NCBI GenBank assembly: GCA_014859095.1
Contig: JACUUV010000021.1
Coordinates: 1 to 47,709 of the forward strand
Reading direction: 5' to 3'
From: Clostridia bacterium
GTDB taxonomy: Bacteria > Bacillota > Clostridia > Peptostreptococcales > Acidaminobacteraceae
Length of the DNA: 47,709 nt
Made by a program: the position numbers and the translations under genes. Shown here piece by piece: positions 24,066 to 32,180 of this stretch (the stretch's first letter is position 1; each line of letters begins with the position of its first letter). Under the pieces are notes generated by a model. The model had not been told where the DNA came from. It ran no database searches and saw only the letters and a program-made list of their open reading frames with translations.

Positions 24066-24753
24066 ATTCATTGGAATCGGTGTAGGTCCAGGCGACCCGG
24101 AACTGATTACAGTCAAAGCGATTAAAGCGTTGGAAGCGCTTGATATATTGGTTGTCCCAACTGGGAAAAAAAATGGTGTCAGTGAGGCGCTAGCAATCGC
24201 TGAAAGCTATGTGCCCCTAAAAATAAAAATTATTAAACGTGATTTCCCCATGACAAATGATGCAGTGTTTATGTCGGAGTCTATCAATACAATTGCAGAT
24301 GAAATATCTTCTTTGGTTTTAGAGGGGTCCAATGTCGGTTTCTTGACTTTAGGAGATCCTATGCTTTATAGCACTTATGGGTATTTGCTCAAACGATTGA
24401 TTGATCAAATACCGATTTCAACAATAGCTGGGATCACATCTTATACTGCAATAGCATCTGGTGAAAATAGGATACTTACGGAGGGCGACACTCCGCTTGT
24501 CATTTACCCTTGCGTTGGTGATTTGAAGCAGCTGGAGACACATCTCATCAGTCGTGACTCACTGGTGCTTATGAAGGTCTATAAGTCATTTGAAAGGGTA
24601 AAACAATTGATTATAAAACATGGTTTGTCAACTAAGGCATTGATAGTTTCAAATTATGGGAAACCGAATGCAGTCGTTTTTTCAGATATTGAACAAGTCG
24701 ATCAAGAGGATTTGAGTTATTTCACAACAATTCTCATCCATAAAGGAGCGTAA
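24058..24753 (+). CDS. cbiL: Cobalt-precorrin-2 C20-methyltransferase
   Basis: A 231-residue tetrapyrrole methylase beginning KFIGIGVGPGDPELITVKA, with FLTLGDPMLYSTYGYL and PISTIAGITSYTAIA typical of CbiL/CobI. It adds the C20 methyl, the first committed methylation after cobalt insertion. The start at 24058 follows GGAGGTGCAA; the ATG overlaps the cbiT end by 8 bases. Confidence 0.9.
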   Translation: MSKFIGIGVGPGDPELITVKAIKALEALDILVVPTGKKNGVSEALAIAESYVPLKIKIIKRDFPMTNDAVFMSESINTIADEISSLVLEGSNVGFLTLGDPMLYSTYGYLLKRLIDQIPISTIAGITSYTAIASGENRILTEGDTPLVIYPCVGDLKQLETHLISRDSLVLMKVYKSFERVKQLIIKHGLSTKALIVSNYGKPNAVVFSDIEQVDQEDLSYFTTILIHKGA

Positions 24754-24755
24754 AA

Positions 24756-25505
24756 ATGAAGGTGATATTTGTAGGAGCAGGCCCAGGAGATCCTGAATTA
24801 TTGACAATCAAGGGGCATAAGGCACTAAGTAGAGCGGATGTGGTAATTTATGCAGGTTCTTTGGTCAATCCGGTTCTGTTGGATGCCTGTAAAGAGGCGT
24901 GTCAAATTTATGACAGCGCTTCGATGAATCTGGAAGAAATTATAGAAGTCTGCCACAAAAGTATAATTGAGCATAAAACTGTCGTCAGGTTGCACACGGG
25001 TGACTTTTCAATATTTGGGTCGTTGAGAGAACAAATTGAAAAATTGAATGATTTGGGAATCGAATTTGAATTGATTCCAGGAGTAAGCAGTTTCTTAGGG
25101 GCTGCTTCATCACTTAAAATTGAATACACTGTGCCAGAAATTTCCCAAAGTCTGATTATAACACGAATGGAAGGAAGAACCCCGGTTCCTTCCAAAGAGA
25201 GCATAACTTCATTTGCGAAACATCAGACATCAATGGCCATCTTTTTATCTTCAGGTATGGTGAAAGAGGTTGTTGAAGCGCTCCATGAAGGAGGCTATGC
25301 ACTTGATACACCTGCGGCTATGGTTTATAAAGCCACTTGGCCAGAGGAAAAAATTCTTAGGGGAACACTCACAAATATTGCTGAGTTGGCTGAAGAAGCG
25401 GGTATCAGCAAAACAGCTCTTATTATTGTAGGGAATTGCCTGGGGATGGATTTCAATAATTCCAAGTTGTATGATAAGGATTTTAAGCATGAATTCAGAA
25501 ATTAA
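24756..25505 (+). CDS. cbiF: Cobalt-precorrin-4 C11-methyltransferase
   Basis: A 249-residue tetrapyrrole methylase: FVGAGPGDPELLTIKG, DVVIYAGSLVNP, RLHTGDFSIFGSLREQ, IPGVSSFLGAAS and ITRMEGRTPVP, the last being characteristic for CbiF/CobM. It methylates C11. GGAGCGTAAAA precedes the ATG, two bases after the cbiL stop. Confidence 0.92.
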   Translation: MKVIFVGAGPGDPELLTIKGHKALSRADVVIYAGSLVNPVLLDACKEACQIYDSASMNLEEIIEVCHKSIIEHKTVVRLHTGDFSIFGSLREQIEKLNDLGIEFELIPGVSSFLGAASSLKIEYTVPEISQSLIITRMEGRTPVPSKESITSFAKHQTSMAIFLSSGMVKEVVEALHEGGYALDTPAAMVYKATWPEEKILRGTLTNIAELAEEAGISKTALIIVGNCLGMDFNNSKLYDKDFKHEFRN

Positions 25506-26538
25506 AGGCAAGAAATGGCATGTTGTGAGTTTTACGCATTCAGGAAAGGCGATCGCAGACTGTCTCAAACAAGAACTAAATATTCATCAAGAGTACGATA
25601 AATATAAACATGTGAGTCTTGGGAGATTCGTTGAAGATGTGTTTGAATTGAATGGTTCAACACGCTTTGAAGGATTGCTTTTTATTGGAGCGGCAGGAAT
25701 CGCCGTCAGATCGATTGCACCATTCATCAAAGATAAAGTCAGCGATCCTCCTGTGATTGTCATTGATGACCAAGGATTCTATATCATAAGTCTTTTGTCC
25801 GGACATCTCGGTGGCGCAAACCTATCCGCGAAGTGGATGTCTTTACTTTTGAAGCCTCACGGATATCATGCTGAACCGGTAATTACCACTGCGACCGATA
25901 TTCGTGGTCTTTTGGGCATTGAAGAAATTTTAAAACGATACAACGTGCCTATAGAGCCTAATCGTGAAAGTATAAAAAAAATCAACATGCACATCGCCAA
26001 TGGCGGGCAACTAAGGATAGAATTTGATCCTCTTTTGACAAGTGAAGGAACGATTGAATTTGAAGCGAACCATGGAGATGGTGGAATGGCATGTGTTGGT
26101 ATTGCGCTGAGAAAGCCTGAGACTTGGATCGGTAATCGAAGAATGGATCATGTATTTTACAGCAAAACTTTGGTTGTGGGTACGGGGTGTAAAAAAGGAC
26201 TCGATTTCCAGAATTATAAAACTGAATTACTTGAAGCCCTTGATGAAAGCGGATTTTCTATAGAGTCTGTTGGGATTATAAGTTCGATTTCAATTAAGTC
26301 GGAGGAACCGTGCTTGATTGAGACAAGCGAATGGCTTCAAGCGCGTTTTATATGTCATGATGTCAATATATTAAAAGCTTATGAAGCACAATTTGAAGGA
26401 TCCGATTTTGTTAAAAAACAGGTCGGTGTATCTGCTGTCGCTGGACCAAGTGCCATGGTCATCTCTGAGGATCATCTGGCACAGACTGTTTACAAAAAGA
26501 CAGGTTGCACATTTGCATTCGGGAGGATGAAGAAATGA
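25489..26538 (+). CDS. cbiG: Cobalt-precorrin-5A hydrolase
   Basis: A 349-residue CbiG with all three regions: the N-terminal domain with FIGAAGIAVRSIAPFIKDK and SLLSGHLGGAN, a central linker, and the C-terminal domain with VVGTGCKKG and the ending VSAVAGPSAM. CbiG opens the delta-lactone and removes C20 as acetaldehyde during ring contraction. The start at 25489 is preferred because AAGGA precedes it; it overlaps cbiF by 17 bases. Confidence 0.9.
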   Translation: MNSEIKGKKWHVVSFTHSGKAIADCLKQELNIHQEYDKYKHVSLGRFVEDVFELNGSTRFEGLLFIGAAGIAVRSIAPFIKDKVSDPPVIVIDDQGFYIISLLSGHLGGANLSAKWMSLLLKPHGYHAEPVITTATDIRGLLGIEEILKRYNVPIEPNRESIKKINMHIANGGQLRIEFDPLLTSEGTIEFEANHGDGGMACVGIALRKPETWIGNRRMDHVFYSKTLVVGTGCKKGLDFQNYKTELLEALDESGFSIESVGIISSISIKSEEPCLIETSEWLQARFICHDVNILKAYEAQFEGSDFVKKQVGVSAVAGPSAMVISEDHLAQTVYKKTGCTFAFGRMKK

Positions 26539-27251
26539 TTTATGTTGTGGGTATTGGACCTGGAAATGCTGAACACATGACACTTCGGGCAAAAAAAATA
26601 ATTAAAGAGGTCGATGTTGTTGTTGGATATAAGGTATACATCAAATTGATAGAGTCATTACTGACCACTCAAATCGTGGAAAGTAATGGCATGCGCGGTG
26701 AAGTTGAAAGATGCAAAAAAGCCATAGAATATTCTAGAAATGATAAAACAGTCGCTGTGATCAGTAGTGGTGATGCAGGTGTCTATGGCATGGCGGGGCT
26801 AGTCCTGGAATTGAGTGACGGTCAAGATCATGTGGAAGTAGTGCCTGGTGTGACCGCATCCAGTGCCGGCGCGGCAATACTTGGAGCGCCACTCATGCAT
26901 GATTACTGCCATATAAGCTTGAGTGATTTGATGACACCTATCGATAAAATTATGAACCGAGTCAAAGCCGCTGCGACATCAGACTTTGTCATATGTTTTT
27001 ACAATCCCAAAAGCCATGGGAGACCAGATTATATCAAACAAGCGATCAATATGATTTCAGAGATTCAAGGGAATGACATTTTAGTCGGACTCGCTAAAGA
27101 CGCAGGTCGAGATGAAGAAAAGACGCATATTTATAAGATTGATGAAGTGGATTATGACTTGATTGATATGACTACAATTGTTATTGTCGGAAACAAAGGA
27201 ACGAGAATGATCGGAAATCTCATGGTCACACCCAGGGGTTATGAGCTATGA
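26535..27251 (+). CDS. cbiH: Cobalt-precorrin-3B C17-methyltransferase (ring contraction)
   Basis: A 238-residue tetrapyrrole methylase: VVGIGPGNAEHMTLRA, VVGYKVYIKL, ISSGDAGVYGMAGL, VVPGVTASSAGAA and FYNPKSHGR, typical for CbiH/CobJ. It methylates C17 and drives ring contraction with lactone formation. The ATG overlaps the cbiG stop as ATGA and is preceded by GGAGG. Confidence 0.93.
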   Translation: MIYVVGIGPGNAEHMTLRAKKIIKEVDVVVGYKVYIKLIESLLTTQIVESNGMRGEVERCKKAIEYSRNDKTVAVISSGDAGVYGMAGLVLELSDGQDHVEVVPGVTASSAGAAILGAPLMHDYCHISLSDLMTPIDKIMNRVKAAATSDFVICFYNPKSHGRPDYIKQAINMISEIQGNDILVGLAKDAGRDEEKTHIYKIDEVDYDLIDMTTIVIVGNKGTRMIGNLMVTPRGYEL

Positions 27252-28036
27252 TTCTGATTCTTGGCGGGACACATGAAGGGAAAAAAATAAGTGCATTAAT
27301 GAACGAAATGGGTTTGACGCATCAGCTTTCTGTTGCGACGGATCTTGGCAAAAAGACGTATGAGGATGTGAATACTCAGTGTATTGTAAAACAATTCACT
27401 GAAGCGTCATTATACAGTCATATAAGAGCTGAACAAATAGATTGTGTTATAGATGCGACTCATCCGCATGCACTTGAAATTAAAAAAGTAGCTAAATTTG
27501 CCTGTAAAAAAGCGGCAATAAAATATATACGATATGAAAGACCTGCAATCGTCACTGAGACATCAATGATTCAAAACTTAAATTCATATAAGACTATGGA
27601 AGATATCATAAGTACTTTAAGGGATCAACAAAAGCCTGACGACAAGTATTTGATCACTGGAACTAAACATATCAAAGCTTTTTATGAGGTGTTTCCCAAG
27701 GAAAAATGTTTTTTTAGAATCATGCCGAGCGTGTATTCATTAAAGATCTGTGAAGAACTTGATGTACCTTTAAGGAATATCATCGCTATAAAGGCCCCGT
27801 TTCCACTTCAATTGAATTTAACTTTGTTTGCCACTTATCAGATAACGCATTTCATTTTTAAGAACAGCGGTGAAGGAAGTGCCTACGAATCCAATTTGGA
27901 AGCGATTGAAAATTCAGAGGTTCAAGGACTTGTCCTGTCATTGGACTCACCTCTTGAAGCAGATTCTGTAGCGGATATTGAAATGCTTCGAAGGGTATTA
28001 AACACAACAATGGAAAATGGGGGGGAATATGCTTAA
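27248..28036 (+). CDS. cbiJ: Cobalt-precorrin-6A reductase
   Basis: A 262-residue CbiJ/CobK protein: ILGGTHEGKKISALM (nucleotide loop), VIDATHPHALEIKKVA, YIRYERPA, and the C-terminal FKNSGEGSAYESNLEA. It reduces the C18-C19 double bond with NAD(P)H. It overlaps cbiH by 4 bases and cbiM by 8. Confidence 0.9.
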   Translation: MILILGGTHEGKKISALMNEMGLTHQLSVATDLGKKTYEDVNTQCIVKQFTEASLYSHIRAEQIDCVIDATHPHALEIKKVAKFACKKAAIKYIRYERPAIVTETSMIQNLNSYKTMEDIISTLRDQQKPDDKYLITGTKHIKAFYEVFPKEKCFFRIMPSVYSLKICEELDVPLRNIIAIKAPFPLQLNLTLFATYQITHFIFKNSGEGSAYESNLEAIENSEVQGLVLSLDSPLEADSVADIEMLRRVLNTTMENGGEYA

Positions 28037-28721
28037 TACAATACTTGGGTATGGACAATTGACGTATGCCATGCACATTGGCGAAGGTTTTCTGCCTCAA
28101 ACTTGGGCATTATTTTGGACGCTGGTCTTTACCCCTTTTTTAATCTGGAGTATTTTTGAATTAAACCGACAATTTCGTGAGGATGCCTCGACTAAACTGG
28201 TCTTTGCTTTGATGGCGGCTTTTGCCTTTACCTTATCAGCCCTGAAAATTCCTTCAATCATTGGAAGCAGTTCACATCCGACGGGAATGGGTCTTGGTGC
28301 GATTCTTCTTGGACCACTGCCTATGGTTGCCATAGGTACTATTGTGCTTATTTTACAAGCGCTCCTTATAGCGCATGGAGGCATTACAACTTTGGGAGCA
28401 AATGCTTTTTCAATGGCGGTAGTAGGACCGTTTGTTGCATTCGGAATCTATAAAATCATGAGAAAAATGAATATCAACACAAAAGTGAGTGTGTTTGCTG
28501 CAGCGATGATTGGAAGCTTAAGCACCTATTTCGTAACGAGCATACAGCTGGGTAGTGCCTTTGCAAACGGTAATTTCCTTTATGCGACTGCGAAATTTTT
28601 GGGTGTCTTTATGTTTACCCAATTGCCGATTTCAATAGCGGAAGGGTTGCTGACCGTTGTGGTTTACAACCTATTGAGTCAGGACAATCGATTTCCAAGG
28701 CTTGCAGGAGGACAAAAATGA
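28029..28721 (+). CDS. cbiM: Cobalt ECF transporter substrate-binding subunit CbiM
   Basis: A 230-residue membrane protein. The peptide YAMHIGEGFLP holds the Met-His that becomes the mature N-terminus and binds Co(II) in this family; SSSHPTGMGLGAILLGP and LLIAHGGITTLGANAFSMAVVGP are the other conserved metal-site loops. GGGGGG precedes the ATG. With CbiN, CbiQ and CbiO it forms the cobalt importer feeding CbiX. Confidence 0.93.
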   Translation: MLNTILGYGQLTYAMHIGEGFLPQTWALFWTLVFTPFLIWSIFELNRQFREDASTKLVFALMAAFAFTLSALKIPSIIGSSSHPTGMGLGAILLGPLPMVAIGTIVLILQALLIAHGGITTLGANAFSMAVVGPFVAFGIYKIMRKMNINTKVSVFAAAMIGSLSTYFVTSIQLGSAFANGNFLYATAKFLGVFMFTQLPISIAEGLLTVVVYNLLSQDNRFPRLAGGQK

Positions 28722-28987
28722 AAAAACAAAATATAGTCCTGCTGATCATATTTGCGTTGCTTATAATCGTACCTCTGGTTCTCAACCCATCAGCCGAGTA
28801 CAGTGGCTCTGATAGTAATGCTGAGAGCATGGTATCTGAAATCAATCCAAACTATGAACCGTGGTTCGAACCTCTGTGGGAGCCTCCGAGTGGAGAGATT
28901 GAGAGTTTGTTGTTTACTCTTTTTGCTGTATTCGGCGCTTTGATCATAGGGTATCACCTCGGAACACTTAAGGAGAAAAAATCGTGA
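28718..28987 (+). CDS. cbiN: Cobalt transport protein CbiN
   Basis: An 89-residue protein with two membrane helices separated by a short external segment containing PNYEPWFEPLWEPPSGEIESLLF, the family hallmark. CbiN is required for CbiM to load cobalt. It overlaps cbiM by four bases and cbiQ by four. Confidence 0.92.
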   Translation: MKKQNIVLLIIFALLIIVPLVLNPSAEYSGSDSNAESMVSEINPNYEPWFEPLWEPPSGEIESLLFTLFAVFGALIIGYHLGTLKEKKS

Positions 28988-29616
28988 TTCATGTCGATGC
29001 CATAGCATACCAAAGTAAATACAATCATGTCTTTACAGGCACTCGGATCACCATGACATTAATTGTTTTGGTAGTCAGTATCCTTGTGGATTTTTGGGCT
29101 TTATATTTTGTCAATTTGGCAGTCGCATTTGCAATGATTTTTAGTCTAACGAGAATCAGGGTCATCACATTGGTAAAGTTGATGATGGTACCAGTTGTTT
29201 TTACAGGGATCACTGCTCTGATGATTGCTTTCGACATCACTCAGAGTGTGGTGTCATCAGAACGAATGCTTTTTGCTTTAGGTGTATTTTTGAGATCAGT
29301 CTCATCATTTGCGCTTATGTTCAGTCTTTCGCTGACGATTCCGATGAATAGAATCATCGATTGGATGGTTATGTTGCGTATGCCAAGTGCTTTTGTACAG
29401 TTGTTTGGACTCAGCTACAGAATGCTTTTTGTCATCATTGAAGAGTCGGTTGACATGATTCTTTCACAGCAGCTCAGATATGGTTTCATTAAACCGAAAA
29501 CTGCTTTTCTAAGTGTTGTGCAGATGTCGTCCATGTTGTTTATGCGTGTTTTGTGTAGGATGGATGAGATGGAATCTGCAATGAGGATAAGATTTTATCA
29601 CGATATCAGGAGTTGA
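28984..29616 (+). CDS. cbiQ: Cobalt ECF transporter T component CbiQ
   Basis: A 210-residue membrane protein with about five helices. The coupling region shows the EcfT pattern: QQLRYGF.KP and later MDEMESAMRIRFY, which contact the ATPase. The start is GTG at 28984, overlapping the cbiN stop (GTGA), preceded by AGGAG. Slightly shorter than many relatives but complete in its motifs. Confidence 0.88.
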   Translation: MIHVDAIAYQSKYNHVFTGTRITMTLIVLVVSILVDFWALYFVNLAVAFAMIFSLTRIRVITLVKLMMVPVVFTGITALMIAFDITQSVVSSERMLFALGVFLRSVSSFALMFSLSLTIPMNRIIDWMVMLRMPSAFVQLFGLSYRMLFVIIEESVDMILSQQLRYGFIKPKTAFLSVVQMSSMLFMRVLCRMDEMESAMRIRFYHDIRS

Positions 29617-29618
29617 AT

Positions 29619-30398
29619 ATGATTAAATGCAATCAGCTGACATTTAAATATGAATATAGTAATCAAGGCATTGAAAACATTGATTTTTCCGCAGAGAAAG
29701 GCCTTATTGTCGGCGTTATAGGTGAAAATGGCGCAGGAAAGTCGACATTGTTCAAATGCCTTTTGGGGTTACATAAACCTCAACGGGGAGAAGTGAGACT
29801 AAATGGGGAGAAAATAGATTACAGCAAAAGTGGTTTGATCAGTCACAGGCAGAAGGTCAATATGGTCCTGCAAGATCCGGAACGTCAACTCTTTCATACG
29901 TCGATTCATGATGATGTTTCAATGGGGCCGAAAAACTTGGGACTACCTAAAGCAGTCGTGAATGAGCGCACTGAAAGATGCATAAATGTGGTGGGAGCGG
30001 ATGAGTTTGAAACAACGCCTATTCAATATTTGAGTTTTGGTCAAAAAAAGCGAGTTGCGATAGCTGGCATTCTTGCCCTGGAGTGTGAAACAATACTACT
30101 GGATGAACCCGAGACGGGACTCGATCCCAAAATGAAAAAAGACATGGTTTACTTGATAAGGAAGCTGGCTATGGAAGGTCGAAGTGTAGTTGTCTCAAGT
30201 CACAATATGGATTTGATTTATGAACTATGTGATCTCATTTATGTCATGCATCAAGGACGAATCATAGCAAATGGGAAGACACATGACATCATGTCACAAC
30301 AAGATGTCATGCGGCAAGCATCATTGGAGAGACCATTATTGATCAGAGTCTCAGAAAAGTTCGGTATAGATACGAAATTGCTTTGGGAGGGCTTATGA
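29619..30398 (+). CDS. cbiO: Cobalt ECF transporter ATP-binding protein CbiO
   Basis: A 259-residue ABC ATPase: Walker A GENGAGKST, Q-loop VLQDPERQLF, signature LSFGQKKRVAIAG, Walker B TILLDEPETGLDP and switch His in VVSSHNMD. The DPERQLF Q-loop is typical of ECF/CbiO ATPases. Start at 29619 follows CAGGAG; the upstream TTG at 29613 is unlikely. It overlaps hemA by 4 bases. Confidence 0.93.
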   Translation: MIKCNQLTFKYEYSNQGIENIDFSAEKGLIVGVIGENGAGKSTLFKCLLGLHKPQRGEVRLNGEKIDYSKSGLISHRQKVNMVLQDPERQLFHTSIHDDVSMGPKNLGLPKAVVNERTERCINVVGADEFETTPIQYLSFGQKKRVAIAGILALECETILLDEPETGLDPKMKKDMVYLIRKLAMEGRSVVVSSHNMDLIYELCDLIYVMHQGRIIANGKTHDIMSQQDVMRQASLERPLLIRVSEKFGIDTKLLWEGL

Positions 30399-31636
30399 AA
30401 ATCGGGGTTTTGGGAGTAAATCATGACACCGCATCGGTGGAACAACGTGAGCTTTTGTCACATCAAAATACCTTAGATCAAATCAAAGATGATTTGAGGT
30501 TTTGGGACGGGATAGAAGAATTCGCTATTATTGCAACTTGTGGCAGATTCGAAATCTATTTTGTCAGTGCCATGAGCGATTACTTAAAAGTAAGTCATGA
30601 TTTAATGGTCTATATTGGTAAGCGCGTCAACCATCAACTGGATATAATTTATCATAAAACACAAACCGATGCGGTCAATCATTTGTTTAAAGTGGCTTGT
30701 GGGCTCAATTCCGCGGTTCTTGGTGAAGATCAGATTTTGGGACAGGTCAAGAATTCGATTGCAGCTGCCACAGAAGAAGGTTTTGCAGGAAAATTGTTGA
30801 ACAAATTGTTCAGAGAATCCATTTCATTTTCAAAAATGGTGAGAACTTCATTGAAATTTTCAGAAAACCCACTTTCTTTGAGCTATATAGCAACTAAAAA
30901 AGCCCATGAAGCTGGGTATTTGACAGCAGATCATAAAGTGGCGATGATTGGACTAGGAAAAATGGGGGGATTGGCGATAAAACATTTGCTTGAGTCACCT
31001 GTTCAACAAATAGTCGTATCTATACGATCACCAGAGAAGCTTTCTGAAGAAATCTTAAATCACCCGAAAGTGAGGATAGAGACCTTTGAAGCAAGGTACC
31101 ATTGCATCATGGATAGTGATCTTGTAATCAGTTCAACAGCGGCCCCACACACAGTGATCAGAAGAAACGATCTTATAGGGTATAAAAAAGGCGCACTATG
31201 GATCGACCTTGCTATGCCCAGAGATATAGAAAGTTGCTTATCTGAAATTGAAGATCTGACCATATGGCACGTCGATCACTTGAAAGATATCTCTGAATCC
31301 AATTATAAAAAAAGAGAGTCTCTTGGAAAAACAATAGAAGACATGATGGTGGAGCGTGTCGATCAGTATATTACTTGGGTTGAATCAATTGGAGTCGACG
31401 ATGTCATAAGGGAATGGCAAACGACCATTCATAAACTGACACAAGAAACAATGCTTACAATAAAAAGAAAGAATCTCGCATCCGATGAACGAAATCTGCT
31501 TCGAATTGAACGGCTTATCGAATCATCACTTAAAAAGATGGTGAAACCACCGATTGAACAACTGAAAAATATATATGATCAAGATAAGCGTACAGCGTAT
31601 ATAAAAATGCTCAAGGAGTTGTATCGATATGAGTGA
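30395..31636 (+). CDS. hemA: Glutamyl-tRNA reductase
   Basis: A 413-residue enzyme that reduces glutamyl-tRNA to glutamate-1-semialdehyde with NADPH, the first step of tetrapyrrole synthesis. GVNHDTASVEQRE, GEDQILGQVKNS, the NADPH site IGLGKMGGLAIKHL and DLAMPRDIES are present. The catalytic Cys49 lies in ATCGRFEIY rather than the usual TCNRTEIY, so the neighbouring residues are divergent. The ATG overlaps the cbiO stop and is preceded by GGGAGGG, tying heme-pathway genes to the cobalt transporter in one transcript. Confidence 0.92.
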   Translation: MKIGVLGVNHDTASVEQRELLSHQNTLDQIKDDLRFWDGIEEFAIIATCGRFEIYFVSAMSDYLKVSHDLMVYIGKRVNHQLDIIYHKTQTDAVNHLFKVACGLNSAVLGEDQILGQVKNSIAAATEEGFAGKLLNKLFRESISFSKMVRTSLKFSENPLSLSYIATKKAHEAGYLTADHKVAMIGLGKMGGLAIKHLLESPVQQIVVSIRSPEKLSEEILNHPKVRIETFEARYHCIMDSDLVISSTAAPHTVIRRNDLIGYKKGALWIDLAMPRDIESCLSEIEDLTIWHVDHLKDISESNYKKRESLGKTIEDMMVERVDQYITWVESIGVDDVIREWQTTIHKLTQETMLTIKRKNLASDERNLLRIERLIESSLKKMVKPPIEQLKNIYDQDKRTAYIKMLKELYRYE

Positions 31637-32177
31637 AAAGGCAAACGCGATCAAACCAATTGCACTGAACACCAATAAATTGAAAGTGTTGATTGTAGGA
31701 AAAGGCTTGATCGGCACAAGAAAAAAAGTCAACTATGAAAGTTTTCTCGCGAAGGTTACAACAGTTGACCCGGATATTGAACGCGGTGCGGATTATGTGA
31801 TGTGTTTTTCTGATTTTTATGAGAGGCACAAGGAAATTTTCATGGAACATCATCTCGTAATCATTTCGACAAATCTTAGTTCAGAAAACCAACAAGTTGC
31901 TGAAATATGTGAGCAGTGTCATAAACTTTATAATCGTACCGATGATGGAAGTGAAGGTCTTTTTTCGGATATGTGCTCGATCACTAGCGATGATTATGTT
32001 GTGGCAGCATCAGGAAAAAACCGCTCACCTTACGTGGCACGGCATATCATCAGCAAGCTAAAACCAGTGCTCAATGAAATGGAAATGGATATAAAAAAAA
32101 TTTCAATTCATTCAAATGAGGCAAAAAAAATGCATATGCCTTATGAAACGCTTATTGAAAGTTTGAGAAAGGAATAA
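31629..32177 (+). CDS. Precorrin-2 dehydrogenase (Met8/SirC/CysG-N type)
   Basis: A 182-residue protein with an N-terminal NAD-binding Rossmann motif VLIVGKGLIGTRKK, then the aspartate-containing loops and NRTDDGSEGLF, and SGKNRSPYVARHI in the dimer/active-site region, as in the N-terminal half of CysG. It oxidises precorrin-2 to sirohydrochlorin, the substrate of CbiX. No methylase or separate chelatase domain is fused. It overlaps hemA by 8 bases and ends 3 bases before the next gene. Confidence 0.82.
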   Translation: MSEKANAIKPIALNTNKLKVLIVGKGLIGTRKKVNYESFLAKVTTVDPDIERGADYVMCFSDFYERHKEIFMEHHLVIISTNLSSENQQVAEICEQCHKLYNRTDDGSEGLFSDMCSITSDDYVVAASGKNRSPYVARHIISKLKPVLNEMEMDIKKISIHSNEAKKMHMPYETLIESLRKE

Positions 32178-32180
32178 AAT

